This document shows, piece by piece, positions 53,172 through 62,712 of a stretch of 64,000 nt of DNA. The notes under the pieces were generated by a model. That model did no database searches. It saw only the letters and a program-made list of their open reading frames with translations, and had not been told where the DNA came from. The stretch spans positions 472,463 through 536,462 of the forward strand of contig NW_023365779.1 of the NCBI RefSeq assembly GCF_000003815.2. The letters run 5' to 3'. Origin of the DNA: Branchiostoma floridae. Lineage: Eukaryota; Chordata; Leptocardii; Amphioxiformes; Branchiostomatidae. Made by a program: the position numbers and the translations under genes. Each line of letters starts with the position of its first letter. The stretch's first letter is position 1.

Positions 53172-54313
53172 GACGGCGAAGAATGACTGAAATCCCATGG
53201 CAACTTATTTTTCCCTATTTGTCCAACTTCTTCTTATTGCTCATCCAGCTGAAATGTCAGAATAAGTGGTCCTACAAGATCGATAACGTGACAGGTTTCG
53301 AACCCAGGTGCATTCTAGGCGACATCCATTCAAGCGATGTCTATAAAGCTAAGTACTGTGTATAAATAGCTGTCTGTCTTCATCGATGGAGCAATCGATA
53401 ACCTGTACTTAAATAGACGTGGGGGTCCTATTAGCCCTACCCACACCTCTGGGTCGATTAAAGGTTAGAGGTCAACTCAATAGGTTAAAGGTCAACGCAT
53501 AAAACAATAATGAAGAAACGTTTTTTTAAATTTCGTTAGACGATTCGTGCAAAGAACTATAAGTCAAAGTGTAGCTTAACATCGGTGAATGTAAGTTTTT
53601 ATAAATTCCGTTATTTTCAAGCAAGCTGAGGGTTTGTTCAGAAAAATTACTTGAAGTGTGCAAAATTCTATAAAGCTGAACACGTAGGACACATATATAC
53701 TCATGGCTGTTAAGGTTTTAGAGGGAGCTGACGGCATCTCAGTTAAGACAGAAAAGTACAGAGACAACAAACAAGGAATGCTACAAATAAAGACAAAAAA
53801 AGAGAGAATGAACAAGCAGATATTTGTGGTTAACTTTCCCTAGATAAAAAGGCTAAATCGTTTTTTATGACCCCAAAACATCGATATAAAGCTAAGCTGG
53901 AAAACCGTTCACTTCCCCCCAGGGCAAAGTTAGAAAATTGCTGATCTGTCGACATTTGGCCCGCTGATCGCCCCATGGCGCATAACGGCACGGCAGGGCC
54001 TTTAATATTCATAACAAACCGCCCATATTACAGACTTCGGGTCATTCGTCTTTATTGATGGTACAAAAGTAAGACGACACCCCAAACACACTCTTCGGGG
54101 CCAAAAATATCGTTCTAAGCATCGTTTATAAAGGTCTGCATCCAGATAACGCGTATCGCTTCTATTTATAACTTTTAAATCACAACTTACAGGCCATTTA
54201 GCTTTGTGATTATGCAACGGAAATGACATAATGACATAAGACGCCAAATGTCACTTGTAGGGTTAACAATACCCGTAACAAACAAAAAATCACTGAAAAG
54301 ATTTACATTCAGA
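53172..54313. other. Intronic stretch, nothing firm
   Basis: AT-rich with short frames only. Two AGGTCA half-sites occur near 53465-53495 (GAGGTCAACTC, AAAGGTCAACG), not in a recognised nuclear-receptor spacing. Confidence 0.4.
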
Positions 54314-54486
54314 ACTTTTTTTTTATTTTTTTTTTATTCACATTTCTTTAAAGAGGATGAGACGGAAAGCAGACCCTGCTTATCGAGGTCTTCTCCTCAT
54401 GTACATAAACAAAATAAAGACACACATACAGGACTACAAAACGCTAAATAACAAAGGCAAGAGATAATGATAACGACATGAAATAA

Positions 54487-54700
54487 AACAACAAGGAATC
54501 AAATAACAATGTGACGTGTAGCTGGCATACAAACTTAGAAGTAATCAAATAAGGTTATAAATCAACTTAAAACAACCTGTCTATTGAACACAAGACATAA
54601 CTACATGAAAATAAACAAGGAATCAAACAACAGAGTGACATATGGCTGATAAACAAACTTAGAAATAATCAAATAAGGTTCAGCTAAAACGATCTGTCTG
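54487..54700 (-). repeat. Tandem duplication at the retrotransposon 3' end
   Basis: Blocks ACAAGGAATCAAA(T/C)AACA and ACAAACTTAGAA(G/A)TAATCAAATAAGG occur twice about 122 bases apart; one copy includes the end of ORF2 and the other lies in the 3' UTR. Confidence 0.8.
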
Positions 54701-57700
54701 TTTGATAAACTTAAATACAACATCAAATAAATGACAGTTCTGAATGGTAGATAGTACTGGGTTTCCCCTGAGTAAGGTTGAACATATAATATTTTCAGTG
54801 GTGTGTCTTGGGTCAAATGGTAAGATACCCTGCATGAACATAGTGGTTAAAGATGACAACATATCAAGTCTTGCATCATTGTATAGAGGACAGTGTAGAA
54901 AATAATGTATAGTTGATTCGTTAGGGTGGCCACATTTACACATAGGACTATTTACACATTTATGTTGGAACAGGTGGAAATTCAACTGACCGAAGTTAAG
55001 TCTAAGTCTAGTGAGATGGATTGCTGGGAATCTGGGACCATGCGAGAAGTGAAGGTGGGTAGGAGGTTTATAGAAAAAAGACTCCAACTCATTTTTGAAG
55101 CTAGCAACAGAGGGAGATACTCTGGTAGTGAGCGGTAATTTATTCCATGAAAGAACAGAGGAAGGTAAGAATGATCTCCTGTACTTCTCAGTTCTAGAAG
55201 GAATTTGGATATAATTTTGATTAGCACGAAGACTGTATGTAGTGCGGTCACAGATCTGGGGTGGAATAATTTCACAAAGATATTCAGGTGTTAAACCGTT
55301 AACCATTTTGTAAAAATGAATAAGTTTGTGCTTTTGGCGTCTGCTGGCAGTAGTTTCCCACCCAACTTCTGACAAGATACTGTCGTTACTTGTTCCTCTC
55401 ATTGCACCTGTGCAAATTCGAGCTGCAGTGAGCTGGACAGATTCAATTAGGTTGCAATCTTTAACCGACAATTCATCCCATACAACATCGGCGTACTCTA
55501 ATAGTGGTCGTATCATAGTTTTGTAAAGAATTTCGAGTGTTTGCCTTGGAGCAAATCTTGAAATTCTCTTTAGTAAATTTGTTCGTTTCATTGCATTAGT
55601 TGTAATAATTGAAACATGTAATGACCATGATAATTTTGGCGTAAGATGTAGGCCGAGGTGTTTATGAGAGGATACCTCAGTCAACCGAATACCCATAAAA
55701 TACAGTGGTGGATGTACAACTTTAGTTCGCTTGGTTGTAAAAGTTATTAGTTGAGTTTTAAGAGGGTTGAATGTAACGAGCCACTGACGTGACCAGTTAT
55801 GAACTAGTCTAAGATCGTGATTTAGCCTTACAGCTGAGGTAATAGGGTCTCTAACAATCTCAGTTAGTGAGGTATCATCTGCAAATAAGCGGCCATCCGT
55901 TTCTAAGTTGTCCACCAAATCATTGATGAAAACAAGGAAAAGAAGTGGGCCCAAAATAGAGCCCTGTGGGACACCAGCACCAATGGGTAACCATTCGGAA
56001 CAGGCTCCGTTGAGTACAACACGCTGCTCACGATCATTTAAATATGACTCAATCCAGGCAAGGAGGGGACCAGTTATTCCTAATTGTTTTAATTTGAAAA
56101 TAAGCCCAAAATGCCAAACTTTATCAAATGCTTTAGATATGTCTAAAAAAACAGTACGTACATCAAGTCCTTGATCAAGTGCTTGATGCATATTATGTGT
56201 TAGATATAACAGTGAGTTAACTGTCGAGTCTCCCGGAGAGAAACCTGAGTTTCGATCGGTGAGCAGTTTGTTTTCGTACAAGTAGGATGACAAGGGGATA
56301 TATACAATTCTCTCAAAGACTTTTGATATACAACACAGCAGAGATATAGGCCTATAATTTGTCTTTGTCTGTTTGTCACCATTTTTATGGACGGGAATTA
56401 CATTTGAGCGCTTCCAAATTCCCGGGAAGCAGCCGCCTTGAACTGACCTATTAAACAAATTGGAAAGTGGCGCAGCAAGGGATGGGGCAATGTGTTTGAG
56501 AAGTCTGTTGCCGATGCCATCGGGTCCAGTGGCCTTACCAACGTCGAGATTGCACAAAATTGTATAGACATCAAGGGGAGAACAATTAATGCAGTTCTTA
56601 GTAGATTCAGTTCTAGGTGTAAATTGCGGAAGGGTGGCTCCAGCTGTGTTTAGGTGCGTTTGTGACGCAAAGTATTGATTAAAAGCCTCAGCCTTGGCCT
56701 TGTCATCTGATACAACACGTCCATTGTCAATCAGGGATGGTATTGCTCGATCCAGCTTACCCAAGAACATTTCTTTGGAAATTGACCACCACTTTTTAGG
56801 ATTTGTAGCAGGGTTGGCGAGATCGAGACACAGGCTGAGACGATGGTTCAATTTAGCTTTCCTAATGAGGCTTGTACACGCGTTGCGTATATGTTTGAAA
56901 GTTCGAAACAAATCTGGACTATTTGTCCTTTTGTATTTCAAGTAAAGTCGCTTCTTTTTTCTCAGCATATGCCTAATTTCACAGGTCATCCACGGCTGAT
57001 CCCTCGGGCGAACAGTGATCACTTTACTAGGCACAAACATTCTGATAGCACTAGAGAGGGTCGCCATAAATGACTCAGTTGTGGCATCAATATCAGGAAG
57101 GTTCGCCGAAAACATGGCATTCCAATCGATAGTCAGAATTTTGGAGTTCAGTCCCTCGTAATCCGCCTTTCCAAAATCGTAGACGGTTCTTTTGAATGTT
57201 TTAACAGGTGGGATCCTGAGAGACATTTTTCCATATATAAGAGAGTGATCGCAGTTGGATAGAGGTGCATGTGTACCACACTCGGTGAAAAGACTGGGAG
57301 AATCGGTGATAATTAGGTCAATCAACGTTGACGTCCGCTCCGTAATTCGAGTGGGCTCTCGAATTAGCTGTACAAAGTTATTATCAGCCACAAACCTGTC
57401 GATGTCGACTGAGGAATTATCTGAAGTATTGTTAAAATCCCCAACAATAACTACTGCAGTTTTACCACCTGGGTCAGTCATAATGACGTCTGCTGAATTC
57501 TGCAGGTGATCTATGAATGCTGTGCGTTCTTGCGCACTTTGACCAGGAGGTCTGTAGCAGACACAGATAAATACTTGCCAATTGTTGGCCTCAATTTCAC
57601 ACCAAATTGTTTCAAAAAGATCGCATTCTAAATCACTCCTTCTTTTAGAAGGTATTGAGTTCCTGACATAAAGTGCGACTCCACCACCATGCCGATTTCG

Positions 57701-57919
57701 GTCACGTCGCATCGGGGACTGGTATGAGGCAAGTGAAATGTCCGAATCGGGTATGGTGGAATCGCACCAGGTTTCAGACAAAGCAATAACATCAAAATCA
57801 TCCTCAAGAGCAATCGTTTCAAGCTCATGAAGTTTAATGAAATCGTTGGCAGACAGGCTCCTCACGTTTGAGTGGCATATAGACAGGTGTCTTTGTTTAT
57901 CTAATGGGAATTTGCCCAT
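54680..57919 (-). CDS. Retrotransposon ORF2: AP-endonuclease and reverse transcriptase
   Basis: 1079 residues. The N-terminal APE-type endonuclease shows SNVRSL, ALSETWCD, CYRPPG, VVIVGDFN and SNCDHSLI, with the catalytic Asn, Glu, Asp/Asn and His in place. The RT shows NYRPISLL, FLDISKAFDKVWH, GVPQGSILGPLLF and FADD. The C-terminus carries a Cys/His cluster (CKCGHPNESTIHYFLHC). No RNase H. It nicks target DNA and primes reverse transcription there. It ends DVVFKFIKQTDRFS; the DNA for the last part is partly duplicated just downstream (54487-54580 versus 54610-54700). Confidence 0.93.
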   Translation of the reverse strand: MGKFPLDKQRHLSICHSNVRSLSANDFIKLHELETIALEDDFDVIALSETWCDSTIPDSDISLASYQSPMRRDRNRHGGGVALYVRNSIPSKRRSDLECDLFETIWCEIEANNWQVFICVCYRPPGQSAQERTAFIDHLQNSADVIMTDPGGKTAVVIVGDFNNTSDNSSVDIDRFVADNNFVQLIREPTRITERTSTLIDLIITDSPSLFTECGTHAPLSNCDHSLIYGKMSLRIPPVKTFKRTVYDFGKADYEGLNSKILTIDWNAMFSANLPDIDATTESFMATLSSAIRMFVPSKVITVRPRDQPWMTCEIRHMLRKKKRLYLKYKRTNSPDLFRTFKHIRNACTSLIRKAKLNHRLSLCLDLANPATNPKKWWSISKEMFLGKLDRAIPSLIDNGRVVSDDKAKAEAFNQYFASQTHLNTAGATLPQFTPRTESTKNCINCSPLDVYTILCNLDVGKATGPDGIGNRLLKHIAPSLAAPLSNLFNRSVQGGCFPGIWKRSNVIPVHKNGDKQTKTNYRPISLLCCISKVFERIVYIPLSSYLYENKLLTDRNSGFSPGDSTVNSLLYLTHNMHQALDQGLDVRTVFLDISKAFDKVWHFGLIFKLKQLGITGPLLAWIESYLNDREQRVVLNGACSEWLPIGAGVPQGSILGPLLFLVFINDLVDNLETDGRLFADDTSLTEIVRDPITSAVRLNHDLRLVHNWSRQWLVTFNPLKTQLITFTTKRTKVVHPPLYFMGIRLTEVSSHKHLGLHLTPKLSWSLHVSIITTNAMKRTNLLKRISRFAPRQTLEILYKTMIRPLLEYADVVWDELSVKDCNLIESVQLTAARICTGAMRGTSNDSILSEVGWETTASRRQKHKLIHFYKMVNGLTPEYLCEIIPPQICDRTTYSLRANQNYIQIPSRTEKYRRSFLPSSVLSWNKLPLTTRVSPSVASFKNELESFFYKPPTHLHFSHGPRFPAIHLTRLRLNFGQLNFHLFQHKCVNSPMCKCGHPNESTIHYFLHCPLYNDARLDMLSSLTTMFMQGILPFDPRHTTENIICSTLLRGNPVLSTIQNCHLFDVVFKFIKQTDRFS

Positions 57920-58261
57920 GACGAGGTTAGGTTAGTCTGGTTGCCGCGCAAACGGGAGGCTTGTTATTAGATAATCGTAAGGACACCAGCTACACAAGAC
58001 GGTGGTAAGACATAAAACATCATAACACACAAAATGAGATCTTATCCTAACTATAACATAGTTCAAACATAAGTACATCGTCATACAATTGCCGTGAGGT
58101 CAGCTGTGACTTAATTACAATAATAATCACAGCCTGGCTATGGGCGATTGCTTTTAATCAAGATCGAAACAATTACCAAGAGCGGAAGAAAATGTCAAAA
58201 GACAAACTTGGCTCTCATGGCGAAGTTCCCCTTCGGGCTGACATCAAAAGTAACGATGCTG

Positions 58262-58963
58262 TCATGCAAATTGTTCGAAGTAGCTCTGAGGAGTCTTGAA
58301 GGACTTGCCGTCCACGACCAGAGAAACTATGGCTCCTTCAATACGATACCTTGGTTTGCGGTTCTTTTTCCTGGCATCCTCAAAGGCAGGGCGGAGCTCT
58401 TGTTTCTTCCTCTGCAAGGCCACGGGAAGGTGTTGGCTGACTCCTGATCCCGACTTGGGCTGAAGCCTGTAGGCATGGCGCAGGACGGTGTCGCGGTGGA
58501 GTTGCGACACAAACTTCACGATGATAGGGTTGCCCTTCATTCTTGGTAATCGGTGGACGTTTACAAACGGAATGGAGTCAGCGAGACTAACTTTCAGTTC
58601 AGCAGACATGAAACCCCGCACTTTCTTCTCTACGTCCTCGTTTGCATCGTGTGGAATGCCCCAAAACAACAGGTTTTGTTTTTTAGAGTACGTTTCAGCC
58701 GCCAGAAGTCTTGTTTTCAACTCATCCACCTGGCTCTGCAATGCGCTCGTTTCAGCTGGGATGAGTTCGGACTTAATTTGATCGATGTCCTTGTGGGCGA
58801 CGTCCACACTCTCTTTCACATCACTTAGCTCAGAACGCAGGGACTTGATGTCGTCTTTCAACTCACTAACACTTGTTGACAAGTCAGAACTTTGAAGATG
58901 CCAAAGCGTATACTCTCCGGGTACTCCTGTACCAATTCTGAGGTCGTGCTGCTTTAACACCAT
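58262..58963 (-). CDS. Retrotransposon ORF1: coiled-coil RNA-binding protein
   Basis: 233 residues; the start ATG follows an in-frame TAG. Residues about 30-100 form a heptad coiled coil (LKDDIKSLRSELSDVKESVD). Residues about 100-165 form an RRM-like region (NLLFWGIPHDANEDVEKKV, FVNVHRLPRMKGNPIIVKF). Then a C-terminal domain (VALQRKKQELRPAFEDARKK). The order matches L1 ORF1p (trimeric RNA chaperone). It should coat the element RNA in an RNP. Confidence 0.85.
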   Translation of the reverse strand: MVLKQHDLRIGTGVPGEYTLWHLQSSDLSTSVSELKDDIKSLRSELSDVKESVDVAHKDIDQIKSELIPAETSALQSQVDELKTRLLAAETYSKKQNLLFWGIPHDANEDVEKKVRGFMSAELKVSLADSIPFVNVHRLPRMKGNPIIVKFVSQLHRDTVLRHAYRLQPKSGSGVSQHLPVALQRKKQELRPAFEDARKKNRKPRYRIEGAIVSLVVDGKSFKTPQSYFEQFA

Positions 58964-58999
58964 GGCCTAGAATTTCGAAACTGAATAATAACATACATT

Positions 59000-59290
59000 T
59001 TATCTGGTCCCATAGCCCTTTTGAGGCCGAGGGGGCAGTGGGTTTTGTTTGCTGTGTCAAGGATGCGGTATTGGAAGCCAGGGCCTTACCCTCTCCATCC
59101 ACCACATTTTATCTCCCCAAAAAGTCAGGTCTTAAAGTCATTTTACACTTAGGTGGAGTAAAGAAAGTCGTGTAAAATCCTTTCCAAAAGCAACACATTA
59201 GTGGCATGTCAGGGGATCCAAACCCAGGACCTCTGGGTTTGGAGACAAACACCCTAGCCACTACGTACACAATGCGCCACCATTTCTGCT
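59000..59290 (-). repeat. SINE with tRNA-like head next to the retrotransposon 5' end
   Basis: Shares AAAGTCGTGTAAA and the CCAAACCCAGGACCTC B-box-like region with 12690-13190 and 23390-23500. It abuts the inferred 5' end of the full-length element. Confidence 0.6.
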
Positions 59291-60829
59291 GTGAAACTAG
59301 CTAAACCCCAGATTTGCACCCCAAAGCCTATACACTGAAATAGTGATGACTTGATCTCGGCCAAGGGAAGCTGGCCGTCAATCTGGCAGCTCTAAACAAG
59401 ACGCATGGCACGGGGGCTGATGGGGTCAACGGCCGTTAGGATATTGACATCCATGTCCATCATTGCTCTAATGTAACGTTGTAGTCCTTGGGACGTCGCA
59501 TCAAGAACTGTGGTTCACTTATTTGAGATTAAGCGAAGGGAAGTTATACTGCAAATAACACCTTAAGATTAGAGGTGGTGGCATTTTGCCTTTTTATAGC
59601 CCTTATGTCGCGAAGGTCACTACAGCAGGGGACTAGTCCACTGGTAGTCCCATACTTACAGTTATTACCTACATCTTTTAAGCACATTGTAGAGCCATCG
59701 GCTAGTTGGCGGCCCTGCCTGTTTTTCTGAACTGTCAAACCAATAAATTTATAAAAACGAATACTGTGTACCTCGAAAGTAGATCTGTGTCATAAGAAAT
59801 CATTCCGAACCAAAATCAAAATGTAATTCACGGCTCAGAAGGTCCCATCATTGCAGCCCAGCATTGGTAGAGGAATGTCTTCGCGGGAAATTACGGTTCA
59901 ACTTTACTTCGGAATGAATAAGGACTATCTTAATGGTAATGAACGGTTATTAGAGGGGCGACAAACATTAAGATTTCGACTATATACGTATGGCATACAT
60001 TTCCTTTCCTACCAGCCAGCCGTGATAGCTGCGAAAATAAATCCCGATGAAGTGTATCTGGGTCAACAGGCACACACGGGTGGAATCTTAAGGACCTAGG
60101 ATTGATAGCATTAGGAAAATAAGGGTCCTGACCGTCCCCTTCAGGCAACCCCCAAGAACCCGGGGGTGGACCGAGACTGCCCCCCCCCCCCCTCATTGGG
60201 GACTTTCAGACATACCTTAAGTTTGAATTGACAGCTTTGATTGATTTGCGGACCGGACTACCACAGCGATTTTGGAATTTAAATTATACTGATGTAGATT
60301 AGTTATTTTGATGGTAAAGTACTTAGTGTAAAATGTTAACTTACTTTGTATTAGTTTATCTATTTTCCCCTGACCACCCCCTCCTCTGGAACTCAGGGTA
60401 AAGCGGCTAAGGCCGACAGGGCTATCCACTGGCAGGTTGAATAAATGTTATTGATTGATGTGCTCACACGCCTTGTCTGAAAGACGGTACCTCTTTGAAA
60501 GACTCTCAGATCAAAACGGTTATTATAATAAGACCGTTCCTAGTTCAAGGAAATTAAAACATAACCTTCCCGTCTTTCTTTGATTCCAGAACGAATCATT
60601 TATACCAAAAGGATTGTAATTAGTCTTCAAAAATTAATCTGTCAAAATTGTCTCTGATTAAGACGAATATCGAATTAAAACCTCTCCCCAATTCTTCTTA
60701 GGTAATAAAGATGTAGATTCTTTATTGTGGCACATCGAGTGTTCTTTTCCCCTGGGACGTATCGACGATTCTAATTAGACTAAGTTAGCATCAGGAACAC
60801 AACCACCCGGCTTATCAGCGCTCTGTGCC
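59291..60829. other. Intronic stretch without recognised genes
   Basis: No exon with nicotinic similarity. Low-complexity C run at 60180-60192. The part near 60420-60450 (AATAAATGTTATTGATTGATG) resembles a retrotransposon tail. Confidence 0.4.
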
Positions 60830-60832
60830 TAA

Positions 60833-61193
60833 GGCCACACCAATTTGATTTCTTGGTTCACGGATTTTTTCATAAAAAATATGAAGCGAGAGGGAGAAAT
60901 AAAAATGAAAATTGTAAAATGGTTGGGGTAAAGGTAACGGCTAATCCAAAACATAAAGAAAAAAAGGTTTCAGCTTGAAAAAAGTACGAAAACACTATTA
61001 TTGTACAGTAACAGCACCTGTACCCACACTTAAAGGAGCTTATGACATAAAGGCCAATTTGCTACACCAGAAAGTTGATGAATGGTTTCAATAATGGTGA
61101 AAATTTGCTGAGTGGTAATTTTTATTTTTATTTTTTTTTCCAAAAAATAGGAGCGAGCGAATCCGTGAACCAAGAAATTAAATTGGTGTGGCC
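60833..61193. repeat. 361-bp PIF/Harbinger-type MITE
   Basis: TIR GGCCACACCAATTTGATTTC ... inverted as AATTGGTGTGGCC, flanked by TAA on both sides (60830-60832 and 61194-61196). An interior poly(T)/poly(A) region and a GAGCGAGCGAATCCGTGAAC block. A partial sibling is at 33830-33945. Confidence 0.85.
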
Positions 61194-61196
61194 TAA

Positions 61197-62229
61197 TGAA
61201 GGTTCATCTCATCAGCGCTGTTCCGTGTACCCAAAGTATGACCGAGATTAAACGGAGCGAGAACACCGTGTACTATTTATAAATGTGAAGCAATTAGACT
61301 GATGAGAAGATGGAGAGGTTGTGTATAACACGAGGGGCGGGGTCGGTTTCTAGTCAGCTAATCCCCGGGCAGACCTGATAGACGGAGCTTGAAATTCACT
61401 GGTGCACGTAATCTAAATTTGTACGCACAAAAATAGGTGCAGAACTTAACATAATGTAGAACATCAGCTGATACAGTTTCAAGTGATGAACCCCAATGCT
61501 ATAACATGTGTCTTACACTTTTGTATCGAGTGTACAATAGTACATTTTTGCGAGTTTATGTATGTAATGTATCACGCGTATTTAGTTACACCTGTCCCTG
61601 AAGTCTTACCGGGATTAGGTCAAGCGCCTTTGCCTGTACTATTTATAAATGTGGAGCAATCGGGTTGATGAGTTAATGGGAAGTTTGTGTACAACATGGG
61701 AGAGGAGTCGGTTTCAATTCTGCTAATCTCTCAGCGGACCTGAGAGTGAAAGTTGTAACCTTTTCCGGTTGTCCCTTGGGGAAGTTGCCTGTTAGGAACA
61801 ATGGGCAAGCAGAGAAAGTACAATTTTTATTTCCATGTCGTTGAGGGGAAAATCCAGTAGCGCTCGCTAGGTGCTAAGTAAGGACTGAAAAAAGAAAGGT
61901 TTACCTTCCACACACATTTGAGTCTAGATAACTAAGATCAGATCTATATTTCACGTATATATAAACGATATATCTTTGTATTGTTTGAGACTTCATAAGT
62001 TCTAAATATCAATCATTCTATAGCCAAATATCAGCTAGTGACAGATCTTTTTGTAGATTTTGTACCTCTTATTCCGCGTACCCTTGTAATTGTAATGTTG
62101 CTTTTAAGTAATTGTTGATAGTTGATAGTTGCTAGTAAGTAACATGCCTAAAGTGCGCAATTCACCGTCTTCTTCTGTACGTCTTCTGGTGTATCTTAGA
62201 GTGCAAGAAATTCACAATTGTTTCTTCAG
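61197..62229. other. End of intron 1 of gene 2
   Basis: A duplicated motif (TGTACTATTTATAAATGTG(A/G)AGCAAT near 61269 and 61635, each followed by a GATGAG block) indicates an about 370-bp diverged direct repeat. Otherwise AT-rich, with the exon 2 acceptor TTTCTTCAG at its end. Confidence 0.5.
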
Positions 62230-62369
62230 GTGTTCTGGGCGACTTCGAGGCGAAGCAGCTGAAGCGCCACCTGCTGCAGGACTACGAGAAGGGACTCCGC
62301 CCCGTGCGTGACGTCACTACCCAGACTACCGTGCGCATCGGCATCGACTTCCGGCAGATCATCGACATC
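62230..62369 (+). CDS. Nicotinic receptor gene 2, LBD exon 2 (partial gene)
   Basis: A 140-bp exon (phase 1 to 0), the same size and phases as exon 2 of vertebrate nicotinic genes. It encodes GDFEAKQLKRHLLQDYEKGL, RPVRDVTTQTTVRIGIDF and RQIIDI: alpha-1 helix with LL-x-DY-K, the RPV turn, and QIIDI. It is closer to canonical nicotinic subunits than the chimeric gene. The donor ATC|GTGAGT is the first of seven tandem copies. Later exons (45-bp exon 3 onward) were not found and must lie beyond 64000. Confidence 0.9.
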
Positions 62370-62712
62370 GTGAGTACAGGGGCATTCTGGGTATAGTTCA
62401 CTTCCGGCAGATCATCGACATCGTGAGTACAGGGGCATTCTGGGTAGGGCAGACTTCCGGCAGATTATCGACATCGTGAGTACAGGGGTATTCTGGGTAG
62501 GGCAGACTTCCGGCAGATTATCGACAACGTGAGTACCGGGGCATTCTGGGTAGGGTGCACTTCCGGAAGATCATCGACATCGTGAGTACAGGGGCATTCT
62601 GGGTAGGGCACACTTCCGGCAGATTATCGACATCGTGAGTACAGGGGCATTCTGGGTAGGGTACACTTCCGGCAGGTAAATGACATCGTGAGTACAGGGG
62701 CATTCTGGGTAA
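62347..62712 (+). repeat. 53-bp minisatellite made from an exon end and its splice donor
   Basis: Seven units start with ACTTCCGGCAG at 62347, 62400, 62453, 62506, 62559, 62612 and 62665. Each contains the last codons of exon 2 (FRQIIDI), GTGAGTAC and GGGGCATTCTGGGTA. Six extra donor-like sites therefore follow the true one; using any of them would read into the stop in GGTATAG or shift frame. Variants include ATCGACAACGTGAG and GGCAGGTAAATGAC. Confidence 0.95.

Larger units (their letters stand above)
54314..59000 (-). mobile_element. Full-length two-ORF non-LTR retrotransposon
   Basis: Minus-strand order: ORF1 (58963-58262), 342-base spacer, ORF2 (57919-54680), 3' UTR, then an A-rich tail (GTGAATAAAAAAAAAATAAAA, plus 54314-54340 as T run). 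Both frames are uninterrupted. Endonuclease and RT motifs are intact, so the copy is young and may be competent. ORF1 is of L1-ORF1p type while ORF2 resembles the CR1/L2/jockey group and lacks RNase H; the clade is uncertain. No target duplication was identified, so the exact 5' end is uncertain. It lies antisense in intron 1 of gene 2. Confidence 0.88.

Noticed and set aside
53460-53500. Nuclear-receptor response element
   Set aside because: Two AGGTCA half-sites are present, but spacing does not match a standard direct or inverted repeat.
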